Source: Prorocentrum cordatum (lineage: Eukaryota; Sar; Dinophyceae; Prorocentrales; Prorocentraceae). Taken from it: DNA of 64,000 nt. Positions 51,351 through 61,250 of this stretch are shown here, piece after piece; positions within the stretch are counted from its first letter, which is position 1, and the number at the start of each line of letters is the position of its first letter. The position numbers were made by a program, and so were the translations under genes. The notes under the pieces are model-generated. The model saw only the letters and a program-made list of their open reading frames with translations, had not been told where the DNA came from and did no database searches. Location: contig CAUYUJ010014605.1 of assembly GCA_963575745.1 (NCBI GenBank), forward strand, positions 1 through 64,000. The letters are read 5' to 3'.

Positions 51351-51619
51351 CTGTCCGTGGGCGACGGGGTGCCGAGGCGCTCCCCCGCGCGCTTGACGCC
51401 CCCGGTCGCCGCCCCCTCTTGGGGAAACGAGCTCTGTATACAGTCGGGGCGTTGACCTAAGGAACCCTAAATAAGGAACGAGGCCCCTATTTTCCATGAG
51501 TTAAAACTTCGATTTCCCATCGAAAACATGAGGAAAACCTGAGGCAAGCTGTCCGTGGGCGACGGGGTGCCGAGGCGCTGCCCCTGCGCGCTTGGCGCCC
51601 CCGGACGCTGCCCCCTCTT
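51351..51619. repeat. Duplicated host segment with half element B5
   Basis: CTGTCCGTGGGCGACGGGGT begins both 51351 and 51549 (offset 198). The first copy continues to TCTTGGGGAAACGAGCTCTG and then carries the left half of a family B element (B5, 51440-51552), cut off at CAAGCTGT where the second copy starts. Confidence 0.82.
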
Positions 51620-51800
51620 ACAGTCGGGGCGTTGACCTAAGGAACCCTAAAATGGGGAGCGAGGCCTCTTTCTCCCATAAGTTTTAAACTCCGACTTCCC
51701 ATGGAAAACCTAGGGAAAACAAAAGGCAGACTGTAAAACAATCAAGGGACACCGAGCCCCTGCCCAACGAAAAGGGTTCCTTCTTCAGCGCCCCGACTGT
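51620..51800. mobile_element. Family B TIR element, copy B6
   Basis: ACAGTCGGGGCGTTGACCTA left, TTCTTCAGCGCCCCGACTGT right, 181 bp. Flanked by TA on both sides (CTCTTA..., ...TAGGGAAACG). The right flank GGGAAACGAACTCCATACAC equals the sequence before B5, showing a different insertion point. Confidence 0.88.
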
Positions 51801-52249
51801 AGGGAAACGAACTCCATACACCGACATCTTCTTCCGCTCCTCGCTGAAGTTCGCACAGGACCGCGGATCCTGGTGTCTACGGGGTCCTGGCGTACACATG
51901 TTGCGTTGCTTCCCCGCGAACGCAGGGAAAAAAAATGTACACCAGACCACTCCGACGTCGTCCCCGACCCTCGAGAAGTCGCGGGATTGAAAAACGGCCC
52001 GCCACTGGTCATGTATATATTCCAATTTCCGACCTTTCTCTACGCATGCGATGCGGAAGCCAGCCGCGACTCCCCGCAATTGAAACGCGCTCGAGCGGGC
52101 AGCTCCCGCGCCGCCGTCGCCTCCGCGAAGGCAGACCAGGGACAAGAAAGCACCTGCACGCCCCCCCCTTTCCCAGGTGGGAGCACGGTGCTCCGCCTGT
52201 TGGCCGCACCCTCCTGCGCTGGACACACTGGGACGTTGCTGAAGGGGCC
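51801..52249. other. No secure gene
   Basis: On the minus strand 51850-52030 can be read as YIHDQWRAVFQSRDFSRVGD followed by DVGVVWCTFFFPAFAGKQRN, protein-like but without known match and lacking a start or splice evidence. Confidence 0.25.
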
Positions 52250-52388
52250 CTGGTACACACACATACACACAAATAACAGGATGCACAATATTTTCCTATA
52301 GTTTCTAAGTTTTCGTCTTCCCCCCCACTTCACATATTTTCCTATATTTTCCTGGGAATCGGCAAGTAATTGTGCCTGTGTATTTTTC
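52250..52388 (+). repeat. Family F element, copy F7
   Basis: TGGTACACACACATACACAC start, TTCACATATTTTCCTATATT, GGGAATCGGCAAGTAATTGT end. Confidence 0.7.
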
Positions 52389-52686
52389 CCCCTCCTGAGT
52401 TGCCCCTGATGCGAGTGGTTTTCGGGCCAGAACTCGGGCCTCTGGAACGCAACGCTGGTGTACACCACAGTGTTTGCGTGCATAGGTTCTCGGACGGCCA
52501 CTTTAGGTTGAGCCTCCTGGACGCAAATGGGAGGAGTTAGGGTGATGCGGGCGGACTCGGGAGGACTCGTAGATTCCAGCGGCGCTCCTTTGTCCATAAG
52601 GATTCCTTTCTATTGTTTTCGGTGGAATCCACAAGCGGTCCATTTTGTCTCGAGGATTCCTTCTAACATTCTATATACAACAATGG
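52389..52686. other. Unique sequence with a spliced-leader-like motif
   Basis: TCCATTTTGTCTCGAG at 52639-52654 resembles the 3' part of the dinoflagellate spliced leader (CCATTTTGGCTCAAG) with two differences. The left half of the leader is not preserved. Minus-strand CVQEAQPKVAVREPMHANTV (about 52460-52525) is weakly coding-like. Confidence 0.3.
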
Positions 52687-52975
52687 TGCTGTGTTGCGCA
52701 CTGTTGCTGTGGTGCACACAAGCGCCGTGGTGTACACAGGCACTGCAATGCACGCAAGCATTGTGGTGTGCACTGGTGCTGTGTTGCACTCGGATCATGT
52801 AGTGTACGCAGGCGATGTGGTGTACTCAATAGCTGTTGAGCCCGCAGGGACGGTGGCACAAACTGACGCTGTGTTGCACGCGGCTGCTGTGGTGTACATC
52901 GGCGGTGTGGTGTACACAGGCGCTGTGGTGCACGCAGGCATTGTGTACACAGGCGTTGTGGTGCAGATCGCCACC
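52687..52975 (+). repeat. 18-bp minisatellite, about 16 units
   Basis: Consensus GCTGTGGTGTACACAGGC, 40-100% conserved per unit; the only length change seen is a 15-bp unit (about 52938-52952), which keeps the frame. In frame from 52691 to 53071 it encodes hexapeptide repeats of the form AVVYTG, 126 codons in total. The period of 18 and in-frame deletion hint at coding, but there is no upstream gene context. Confidence 0.8.
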
Positions 52976-53084
52976 TACATGCTGGTGCTACCCGTCCTCC
53001 GTATTCCTAGGCATTCCCGGATGCCGCCGGCGCGAAACGTGACGTCATCGACCCCCTCCCCCCCCAAATGATTGTCGTCATCGG

Positions 53085-53410
53085 CCCCGAATATTAAACA
53101 GGCTCCAGCCGCGTCCGCGCGCACGACGACGATGAGCGACGACGACGACGACGAGGACGACGACGACGACGACGACTGCGGACCAAACTCCGATTCGGAT
53201 TCGCACGCGGACACCTACGCGGATCCCAGTGCGCACGACGGCAGTGCCCGGAGCGCCCTGGGGGGGGGGAGGGTTACGTCTAAGGGGGGAACGGGGGCCA
53301 TGATGCCCGTCATGCCCCAAGCAACACAGTAACGGATTCCTAGAAGGACGGGCCCGACTTAGTGCTAGCCGCATGAAGGCAAAGCGTCCTGGAAGGAAAA
53401 GGTCCTCGGA
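53085..53410. repeat. Short (GAC)n run and family A relic
   Basis: GACGAC run at 53124-53175. At 53336-53362 TAGAAGGACGGGCCCGACTT is a family A right end. Confidence 0.7.
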
Positions 53411-53552
53411 GTGGTTCCCCGCTCCCGGGGCCCGAAACAACCCTCCGCCGGGGGCCAAGGGACCGTCAGAGAACGGCCTGGGACGAGCTGGACGACGATA
53501 GAAGACGACGGACGACGACGGACGACGACGACGACGACGACGGACGACGATG

Positions 53553-53587
<35 letters not shown>

Positions 53588-53605
53588 CGGCGACGACGAC
53601 GACGA

Positions 53606-53683
<78 letters not shown>

Positions 53684-53828
53684 ACGACGACGACGACGGC
53701 GACGCCGACGGCGGCGGCCGTGGCGGCTGCCTGCCGGCATCGCGGCGGCAGAGGCGCGGAGGCGCCCGCCGCCCGGGGCAGACCGCCGTCCGGCCCAGAG
53801 GCCGCGCGGCGGCCTCCGAGGGAGGCCG

Positions 53829-53876
<48 letters not shown>

Positions 53877-54095
53877 GCGTCGGCGTCGTCGTCGACGTCG
53901 TCGTCGTCGTCGGCGTCGGCGTCGCGTCGACGTCGCGTCGTCGACGTCGGCGTCGTCGTCCGTCGTCGTCGTCGTCGGCGTCGTCGTCGTCGTCGGCGTC
54001 GGCGTCGCCGTCGCCGCCGCGGCCTCTGTCGTAGCCGTCGACGTCGCCGTCGCCGCCGCCGTCCCCGTCGTCGTGGTCGTCATCGTCGTCACCGT
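53411..54095. repeat. (GAC)n then (GTC)n triplet arrays in inverted arrangement
   Basis: An inverted family K copy (53411-53480), then GAC/GGC triplets to 53710, a unique GC-rich centre 53711-53830, and GTC/GGC triplets to 54095. The two triplet arrays are reverse complements of each other, so the block could form a very long hairpin. Confidence 0.9.
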
Positions 54096-54460
54096 CGTCG
54101 CAGTGTGCCCTGTGGGCCCTCCATCCGCGCACACCATACGACTGGCACCGCTACCACGATTAGCGGGCTCTGCCGCCAGGGAGGGCGGACAAGACGAGAA
54201 CTGCTGGGTGGACTGCGCGGGAAACGACGGGCGACGGTGGGAGACGGCAGGAGGGCGGAGGGAGGAACATCCAAAGTAGGGGACTGCGAAAAGGGAGGAA
54301 CCTAAGCTGAGTAGGGGCAACCCTAAGAGGGAGGCACCTCCAAAGAGTAGGGGGGGCCAAGTAGGAACCTCCCAAGTAGGGGCAACCCTAACCGCGGAAG
54401 CTCTCCCAACAGGGCAGGGGCTCCCTGCCATCCTTTTCCTCCTCCTCCTCGTCCTCCGAG
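54096..54460. repeat. Unique sequence with AGTAGGGGCAACCCTAA repeats
   Basis: AGTAGGGGCAACCCTAA occurs at about 54311 and 54374, with related AAGTAGG.AACCTCCCAAG units between, a small tandem of about 65 bp. No gene. Confidence 0.65.
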
Positions 54461-54700
54461 TCCTCATCGTGTCCTCCTCCTCCTCCTCCTCCTCCTCCTC
54501 CTCCTACTTCTTATCCCCCCCCTCCTCCTCCCCCTCCTCCTCCATCTCCTCCTTCTTCTCCTCCTCCTCCTCCTCCTCCTCCTCCTCCGTCTCCTCCTCC
54601 TCCTCTTCTTCTCCTCCTTCTTCTTCTCCTCCTCTCCTCCTCCTCCTCCTCCTCTTCTTCTTCTTTTCATCCTTCCTCTCCCGCTCCTCATCCTTCGGCA
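54461..54700. repeat. (CTC/TTC)n tract
   Basis: Pyrimidine triplets with TTCTTC sub-blocks, followed by a short GGA run (54700-54720). Confidence 0.93.
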
Positions 54701-55250
54701 ACAACGAGGAGGAGGAGGAGGGCAGTGCTGCCGCTGCTGCCGTCGTCGTAGCCGCCGCCATTTTGTTATCATGGTCTTCTTTCAAGCGGGGGCCGCGCCC
54801 CTCTGAGAGAAGCCCTCGTCTTTGCCGCCGCCGCCGCAGACGGTGGAACCGTCGAAGTCGTCGCCGTCGGCCGTCGTCGCGCGATCACCGTCGCTGCCGT
54901 CGTCGTCGTCGCCGCCGTCCTCCGGCTTATTCCCCTCCTCCTCCTCCTCTTGGCAACCTGCAGGCTGCTGGCGGGTCTCTCTGGTCCCCCACCTCCTCCT
55001 CATCCTCCTCCTCCTCCTCCTCCTCCTCCTCCTCCTCCTCCAGGCCGCGCTCGTCGTCGCCTCCGCCGCCGTCGCCGAAGTCGTTGTCGTTCTCGTCGCC
55101 GCCGCCGCCGCCGCCGTCGTCGTCATCGTCGTCGCTGTCGTCGTCATCGTTACCGTGTCCTCGTGGCCGTCGTCCCACCCTTCTCCTCTGCCTCCCCCAC
55201 GAGGGGGAGGAGGGTTTGGAGGAGTGTGCAACGGCCACGTCTGCTGACCG
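54701..55250. repeat. Mixed GCC/GTC triplets and (CTC)n
   Basis: GCCGTC triplets at 54725-54920 and 55045-55160, CTC at 54935-55040. Inverted GTGTCCTCGTGG / GAGGAGTGTGC motifs at the right. No gene. Confidence 0.8.
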
Positions 55251-55685
55251 ACTCAGGCACCTCTGACGTGAAGAGTGGGGGGGACTGAAGAGTCCGCGGC
55301 CACCCTGAGAGAGGCCATCGTGGTCGCCGTCGCCGACAAGGAACGAGGACAACGGCGACGGTGAGGATGAGGGCAAGAGGGACGGGGGGAGAGGCGACAA
55401 GTGATGAGGAGAACGCGCCCCTGCGACAAAAAGATCGCTGTCGTCGACTCCCGTGACGCCTTGAATGCACCTGTAAATGCGCCGACCCTTCAGAATTTCC
55501 TCGGCGTGTGAAGTCCCCGACATTTGGCGTCTCGACTTTTTGGAGACGCGGGCCCTCACCCGGGAGCCCAGCCCAGCCAGCTTGGAAGGGGGTGTCCGGC
55601 CGCCAGGGCCAGTGAGGGAAGGCGGACGCATCTGGCCTTCAGAAAGCTCCAGGGCCAGGAGACCCGGCCAACATGGCAGCCAGAC
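55251..55685. other. No gene recognised
   Basis: Unique GC-rich sequence without coding signature. Confidence 0.4.
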
Positions 55686-56130
55686 GGCTCCAGATGGCCC
55701 CAAAGATGACACAGGATGGCTCTCAAACGGACCAAGTCAGCCTCTGGACGGCCCAGGATGCCCCGAGGAAGGCCCAAGGGGGCTCCCAGAGGACCCAGAA
55801 GAGGGCCTCCGGCAGCAAGTTTGTTGATTCTGCCGTGGTGCTCGGACGGCCCAGAAGGCACCCCAGGGTGCCGCACGGCGCGCCAAGGGCGCCTCAACGT
55901 GGCCCAAGAGGCCCACAAGACGGCCACAGACAGACAGCCCAAGGCGGCCCAAGATGACCAGGGGGCCCCAAGACGGTCCGGAGGCCCCCCCCCCCAAAAA
56001 GCTTCTGACGGTACCAGACGGGCCAAGAGCGCCCGCACAAGGCCCTGGACGCCCCCCCGAAGGGGCCCCCACGAAGCTCCAGGGATGCAGCCCGAGAGGC
56101 TTCCGAAAGGCTCCCTGGAGCCCCCCAAAT
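55686..56130. repeat. Degenerate GGCCCAAGANGG-type minisatellite
   Basis: Loose 9-15 bp units (AGGCCCAAGGGGGCTCCCAG, GGCCCAAGAGGCCCACAAG). Both strands are open over long distances; the 550-codon minus frame through it is Gly/Pro/Leu-rich repeat translation, not a credible protein. Confidence 0.7.
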
Positions 56131-56755
56131 GCCCATGCACTGCGCGTTCCGGACGTGCACCCCGCGAAGCAAGAGGAATCCAAGTTTCCCTGACAGGGGT
56201 ATACGTCGGTCCGAAGAAGTATAGGAAAACAATGAGTAGGAAGGCGGATAAAGTAGACTGTGGGTCAGGCCCTCCCAGAGAGCAACAACACACTGCAGAA
56301 GCAGATCGACTGTTGAAGTATGAAGGTGCTTGAAGTAGACTGGGATCTGGGAACCCAGAGATACCTACTTCGGCGACTCCGAAGGGTGTGGTTTGCAAAA
56401 GGTGTGGTTCACAACCGGCACCCTGGGGGACACCCCGGGGGGGCGGGCGAGGACCCCGATCAAGTTCTCCGCCGCGCCCCGAGGAGGCCCGACGAGGACC
56501 GCGCCGTGCCCCCAGGCCCCAGCGGCGCCGATCGCAAACCACACCCCGGCGTAACCACACCCTTTGTAGTCGCCGACCACTATCGACGATCGGCGCGCAA
56601 CCAGAATGCCCCCAGAGTGCCCCCAAAGGGCGCCGGCGCTGCGGCGCAGGCCAGTGGGCCCGCGCGGGGCGGCCTCTCGGGGGGGTCCCCGGACGAAGAG
56701 CACCCCGAGACGGCACCGCCCGCCTCGGGTGAGAGATGACCTCAGCCAGCCACTC
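56131..56755. other. No gene recognised
   Basis: AAGGTGTGGTT(C/T)(G/A)CAAA is doubled at 56385-56415, otherwise unique. Confidence 0.4.
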
Positions 56756-56925
56756 CAGTGGAGGCCAGTCCACGAGGAACCTTCCACAAGAAGCCCAACC
56801 CTGAGACCCCAGGACGTCCACTGATCTTTGGCGTTGGAACGTCACGTGTTCCACGCCGAAACCATCGAAACCCAAGGAACCCTGGAGGCAAGCAGGGTGT
56901 TTCTTGGCGTGGGTCTCTACTGGAA
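56756..56925. repeat. Family N dispersed repeat, copy N2
   Basis: GGAACCTTCCACAAGAAGCC, GAGACCCCAGGACGTCC and CCCTGGAGGCAAGCAGGGTG; diverged from N1 in the middle third. Confidence 0.7.
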
Positions 56926-57330
56926 GGACCCCCCCGGTGTCGTAGTCAGTCAGCACCGAATCGAACATAAACAATCTGCGGGGGCGGACTCCGCGGAGCG
57001 ATATCCTCAGCACCGCACCAAGCCGCCACAAGTAAATAAGCATTCCCCCCCCGCCCGCCCCCCTCCGCGACCGACATCTGTAGTAAAGACTGGAGGTAAG
57101 AGCGCAAGGGCCTTGAACGCCGCAGGTGGCGAACTGCCAACACCCTGAAAGTCCTGGGCGGCGTCCGGGAGCGCCTACAGCAGGGCTCAAGTGGGCGGCA
57201 GGCTCCACGACCTCGGGCCGAGAGCCCTCGAAGACGGCTCAAGGCGGCCTCAAGAGGCGCCCAAGACGCCCCAAGAGGGCTCAAAGAGGAGCCCAAGAGG
57301 GCCCAAAGAGGAAAATAGAATTGATCTTCC
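56926..57330. repeat. Unique sequence then CCCAAGAGG minisatellite
   Basis: 57225-57312 consists of GCTCAAAGAGG/GCCCAAGACG units like those at 55.7-56.1 kb; the part before is unremarkable. Confidence 0.6.
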
Positions 57331-57378
57331 TTAGGTTGTTGTTGTTCTTCGGTGTTTATTCTCGCTTGCATGACCTCC

Positions 57379-58485
57379 TCACTTGGGCGAGTCAGATGGC
57401 CCCGCGAGCTGGAACGAATGGTCACTGGTCTCACTGGTATCATCCCCTTCTTCGCTGGTTTGCTTAGCAGCCGTCGGGAATGCGAAGTCAAGCACATCCT
57501 CGCGACCAAGCAACGAACCAATGAGAATGCGCCGCAAGGCCGAAGCTGTGACGCGAACAGTCTCGGAGTGTATGCCTTTCAAGCTGTCCCCATTGTTCTT
57601 CGCGATGAGCTCGATTGCCAAAGTGCTGCTGCTTTGGAACATCTCCATACGGTTGGTCACCAAAAATATAATCTCTCGCTTCACTGTATCTTTGACCACT
57701 GTAGCGCCGTCCGAAATGTTCTCCATCGTAATGTTCTGGTTGGGCGCGCTGAAGCAGACAACGGGGCAGTAGGTGTCGCAAGGAATGCTATCGAACGCGG
57801 CAGATCCATACTCTCCACCTTCTGTAGCGTATTGGAGCACCATGCTGCCATGCAACCCTTTACTGAGCTTCATCTGCACGGAGTTGTCGTTCTGAACGAA
57901 TGATCCTTGAAGTCTGTGGCGCTTCGGTCATACAGGAAGGCTTTTTTTTCCAGGTCCACCTAATTCAAGGAAATACCCGTCGAATGTGTAAAGCTGCGCT
58001 GTATGAATGGAGATATTTCTGGGTGCAATACCAAGCATCATATTCTTGGTCCTGTCATGCATCGTCATCTTGACCTCGAAATCCTGCTGGTCCCCAAGCT
58101 TGAAGACGGCATTACTGGTCCAATTGTTGCTTCTGCTGATCACCTTGACAGTTTTCCCGTTGGCTGTGCCTTCGCAGTGACACCCATGCAGAAAGAGTAT
58201 GGGTTGATTCGCGTTATCCACTTCTAAAAGGTCCTCCAAGTTGGTGTGCTCAGGAGGTGCTGGTTTGGTGTTGAAGAGCTCTGAACGCTTCTGCAAACTT
58301 GCCACTGACCCGCACAACAATGAACCTGGAAGCGGACCATCCACGGCAGTAGGCTCCTTCGAGATGACTCCGATAATCTCCCCCATCGGTGCACGCATGA
58401 GCGCCATGACCAGATCGACGAACTTGCTGGAGCATTCCATGAAGAGGACATTGTTAGCTTGTCCACGAAGGATCTTCACGTCCAT
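57379..58485 (-). CDS. DUF674-like protein, reading frame interrupted once
   Basis: Best protein-coding candidate in the window. The ATG at 58485 gives MDVKILRGQANNVLFMECSS then KFVDLVMALMRAPMGEIIGV, which fits the DUF674 start (LKLLVD..VLFAEA.KDFVDFLFSLL.LPLG). A Gly/Cys segment with SVASLQKRSELFNTKP follows. The first part ends at a TGA near 57928. The second part (57879-57379), in the same frame, has IIFLVTNRMEMFQSSSTLAI and TVRVTASALRRILIGSLLGR, fitting the DUF674 block FMVTDDL.V.P.SSI followed by EALxLLKASL. The interruption sits at an A8 run (57942-57949); dropping one A and gaining one base 55 nt later keeps a sensible protein, so it may be an assembly error or a recent lesion. Total about 370 codons. 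Intronless over this span. DUF674 is known mainly from land plants; function unknown. The upstream frame is open to about 58625 without another ATG. Confidence 0.62.
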
Positions 58486-58625
58486 TGAGCAAGCTGTAGG
58501 AACAGGAACGTTCGGTTCGGAGATCGTGTGCGAGAGCTGCTGAAGCCTTGGCAGAAGTGTTGCTTGAACCGAAATCGATACGGGCTGACTCTCCTCAGGC
58601 CTCCAAGAGACCTCCCGACAGACTC

Positions 58626-59400
58626 AAAGAAGCCTCACAACAAGCCACGCTGGGTGGTGTGGGGTATGGGGAGTGCCAGCTTTATGGCCGCAGGCTGCCA
58701 GGGACACATGTGGATCCATCATGGTCTCAATAGCCAATCAGAAATCCCCAACCAACCCCCAAACACAAACTCCTCGGCAACCGCTTAACTTCCATGACCG
58801 ACGACGCAACACCTCGAGAGAACTCCTCCCATCCAGCAGAGACGCCTAGGCAGGCGCAATGAGCAGAGCGGTTCAACGAATTAGTTATGTGCCAAATGCA
58901 ACGTCGAAGTTGTCGCGTTGGACCCAGCAAACATTGACCACGCTGCAGCGAGCCTGGACTCCTCCAAATCCAGAAATGTCCAACAACATTGCTACAACCA
59001 CGCACAATTACGCAAACAGAAAACAAGGGCTGCCTGCAATTGCCTCACCACCTCATTCGGTATGTGAACTGGGGCATGGCCAGAGGCAATCGAAAAGCAG
59101 CTGAACCCAAATGCTCTATGATTGTTGCAAAGAGACGGAATGTGCGCGCTACTGGTGTGAGCAGGTAGAGAATGGGAGGACTAGACAGAGGAGCAGGAGG
59201 ACGATGCTGAAGGCGAGCGTCAATCATACGTAAAGACGATCGTGGAGGAGCATGACCTGATAGAGCCACGGCTGGAACATAGCAATGGTTGTAATGGAGC
59301 ACATTATGCTCAGAGCGGGTGCTGACTCCAGCAGTACGACGAAGCCAAGACGAATCCACACACACATATATATAATATATTTATATATATATTCGGTGAG
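58626..59400. other. Lower-GC sequence upstream of the DUF674-like gene
   Basis: Likely carries the gene's 5' region. Contains a short AT run CATATATATAATATATTTAT at 59363-59388. No second gene is visible; TACAACAC/GTTGTAAT-type words are frequent but not organised. Confidence 0.4.
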
Positions 59401-59734
59401 GATAGATCGATCCTCTTTAAGATCTGGCGCTGAAAGATGTCTCGGGCGCCGCGGTCATCTCAGAGCAGGAGACGGAGCTTACCGATCAACCAAGCGGACA
59501 GGCCTGCAAAAAGGGAACACAAACAACAGAACACAGACTGGAGAAGAGGGGGCGGGGCTGGATGCCCTGCTGGAGGCGCCCCCCCCCGCCTCCCCCCTTT
59601 CCTTCCCTTCTCATGGCCCGTCGTCCCGTGGCTCTCCCTTTTTCCCGATCCGTCGTCCCGACCTTCCCCCGCCTCAAATACGGAGGCGTGTGAACTCCCC
59701 CCCCTTGGACGAGAAAGTCGGAGAAAATTCCCCC
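59401..59734. other. No gene recognised
   Basis: C-rich transition into the pyrimidine tract. Confidence 0.4.
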
Positions 59735-60170
59735 CCCCTCCTCCTCCTCCTCCTCCTCCTCCTCCTCTTCTTCTGCTTATTCTTCTTCTTCTTCTTCTTC
59801 TTCTTCTCTTCTTCCTCCTCCTCCTCCTCCTCCTCCTCCTCCTCCTCCTCCTCCTCTTCTTCTTCTTCTTCTTCTTCCTCCTCCTCCTCTCCTCCTCCTC
59901 CTCCTCCCTCCTCCTCTCCTCCTCCTCTCCCTCCTCTCCTCCTCCTCCTCCTCCTCTCCTCCCTCCTCCTCCCTCCTCCTCCTCCTCCTCCCTCCTCCTC
60001 CTCCTCCTCCCTCCTCCTCCTCCTCCTCCTCCTCCTCTCCTCCTCCTCCTCCTCCTCCTCTCCTCCTCCTCCTCCTCCCTCCTCCTCCTCCTCCTCCTCC
60101 TCCCTCCTCCTCCTCCCTCCTCCTCCTCCTCCTCCTCCTCCTCCTCCGCCTCCTCCTCCTCCTCCCCCCC
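59735..60170. repeat. Long (CTC/CTT)n pyrimidine tract
   Basis: Over 430 bases almost devoid of purines: CTC, a CTT block at 59765-59812, another CTT block at 59855-59877, then CTC/CCCT mixtures. Confidence 0.96.
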
Positions 60171-60204
60171 TGCTGGCCATGCCGGCCCTGGGCTCCAGAA
60201 CCGC

Positions 60205-61250
60205 ACCCCTGCCACCCTAGACCACCCTGGCCCTGACACCCTGACCCTGGCACCCTCACCCTGACCCTAACCCTGACACTGACATCATCCTCACACCGAA
60301 GCCCTCACGCCCGATGCGGAACACCCGAAGCCGAATATCTAACCCCTAACACTCCAGCCCTAGCACCCTACTCTTAAACCTACCGCTCCAACCGCAATAC
60401 GAATCCCCTAACCGTGGCACTTTCACCCTAGCCCCATGACCCTAAGCGTAAATCTACTCGTGCCACCCCGACCCGACCGTACCACTCGAATCCTGGCACG
60501 CCAATACTAGCACCCGAACCCAAACACCCCAACACCAACACCCGAATCATAACCCTGGTGCCCTAACCCTCACACCATAATCGGAAGACACATCCACCAC
60601 AACGCCCTACATGTAACAAGACCAAGGCGCGCCCCAAGATCGCCCCGAAACGGCCCAGATGTGCTCCGAAGGTATTGAGGACGCAGGACTGTGTTGACGA
60701 GGTAGAAAAAATCGAACAAGCAAAAGAGACCTGATCCGCGCAAGCTTCTGTGACCCTGACATCCACTACACCAGCCCGAAAGCGAGCACCCCCGCCCGAT
60801 CAATAATCGTAACACGCGAGCTCTAACGCACAAGCATTGACACCCCAGCGCTGACACCCTACCCCAATTCCGAACGCCCTAGCGAATCCCAACATATAAA
60901 CACCCTATCATTAACGGACGAATTTCAACACAAACGCCCTCGCACCGGATCCCGAACCCCCTATCAAAAACAAGCAAAAAAACCCTAACGCTACCGAGTA
61001 ACGCCCGACCTGTAAACCCAAGGCCCTAATTCGAGCACCTCGGCACAAACCATGACACCCAATGCCTCGCGCACGACCCCTGACGCGCTAGACCTAACAC
61101 CCGAACCCCAACACCCCAGCCTGAACCCTTCACCCCTGGCACTACAACGCCAACCGCAACACGCGAACCAAAACACCCGAACACTAACAACCGAACCCTA
61201 TCCCTCACGCCCTAATCCCACCACCCCATTGAACCGCAACCCCCTGCCCC
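60205..61250. repeat. Degenerate CCCTAACAC / ACCCGAAC array
   Basis: C/A-rich words such as CCCTGACCCTAACCCTGACA, CACCCGAACCCAAACACCCC and CCCTAACGCTACCGAGTAAC persist for 1 kb with no fixed length (about 6-11 bp). Unit text approaches the CCCTAAA-type telomere repeat, but the array is too decayed to be sure. Confidence 0.6.

Noticed and set aside
55556-57208. 550-codon minus-strand frame
   Set aside because: It runs through GGCCCAAGA minisatellite and family N; Gly/Pro/Leu/Trp-rich periodic translation with no domain, and equally open frames lie on the other strand.
59765-59877. Intron polypyrimidine tract of a gene
   Set aside because: The tract is over 430 bases long and consists of microsatellite units; no exon follows it.
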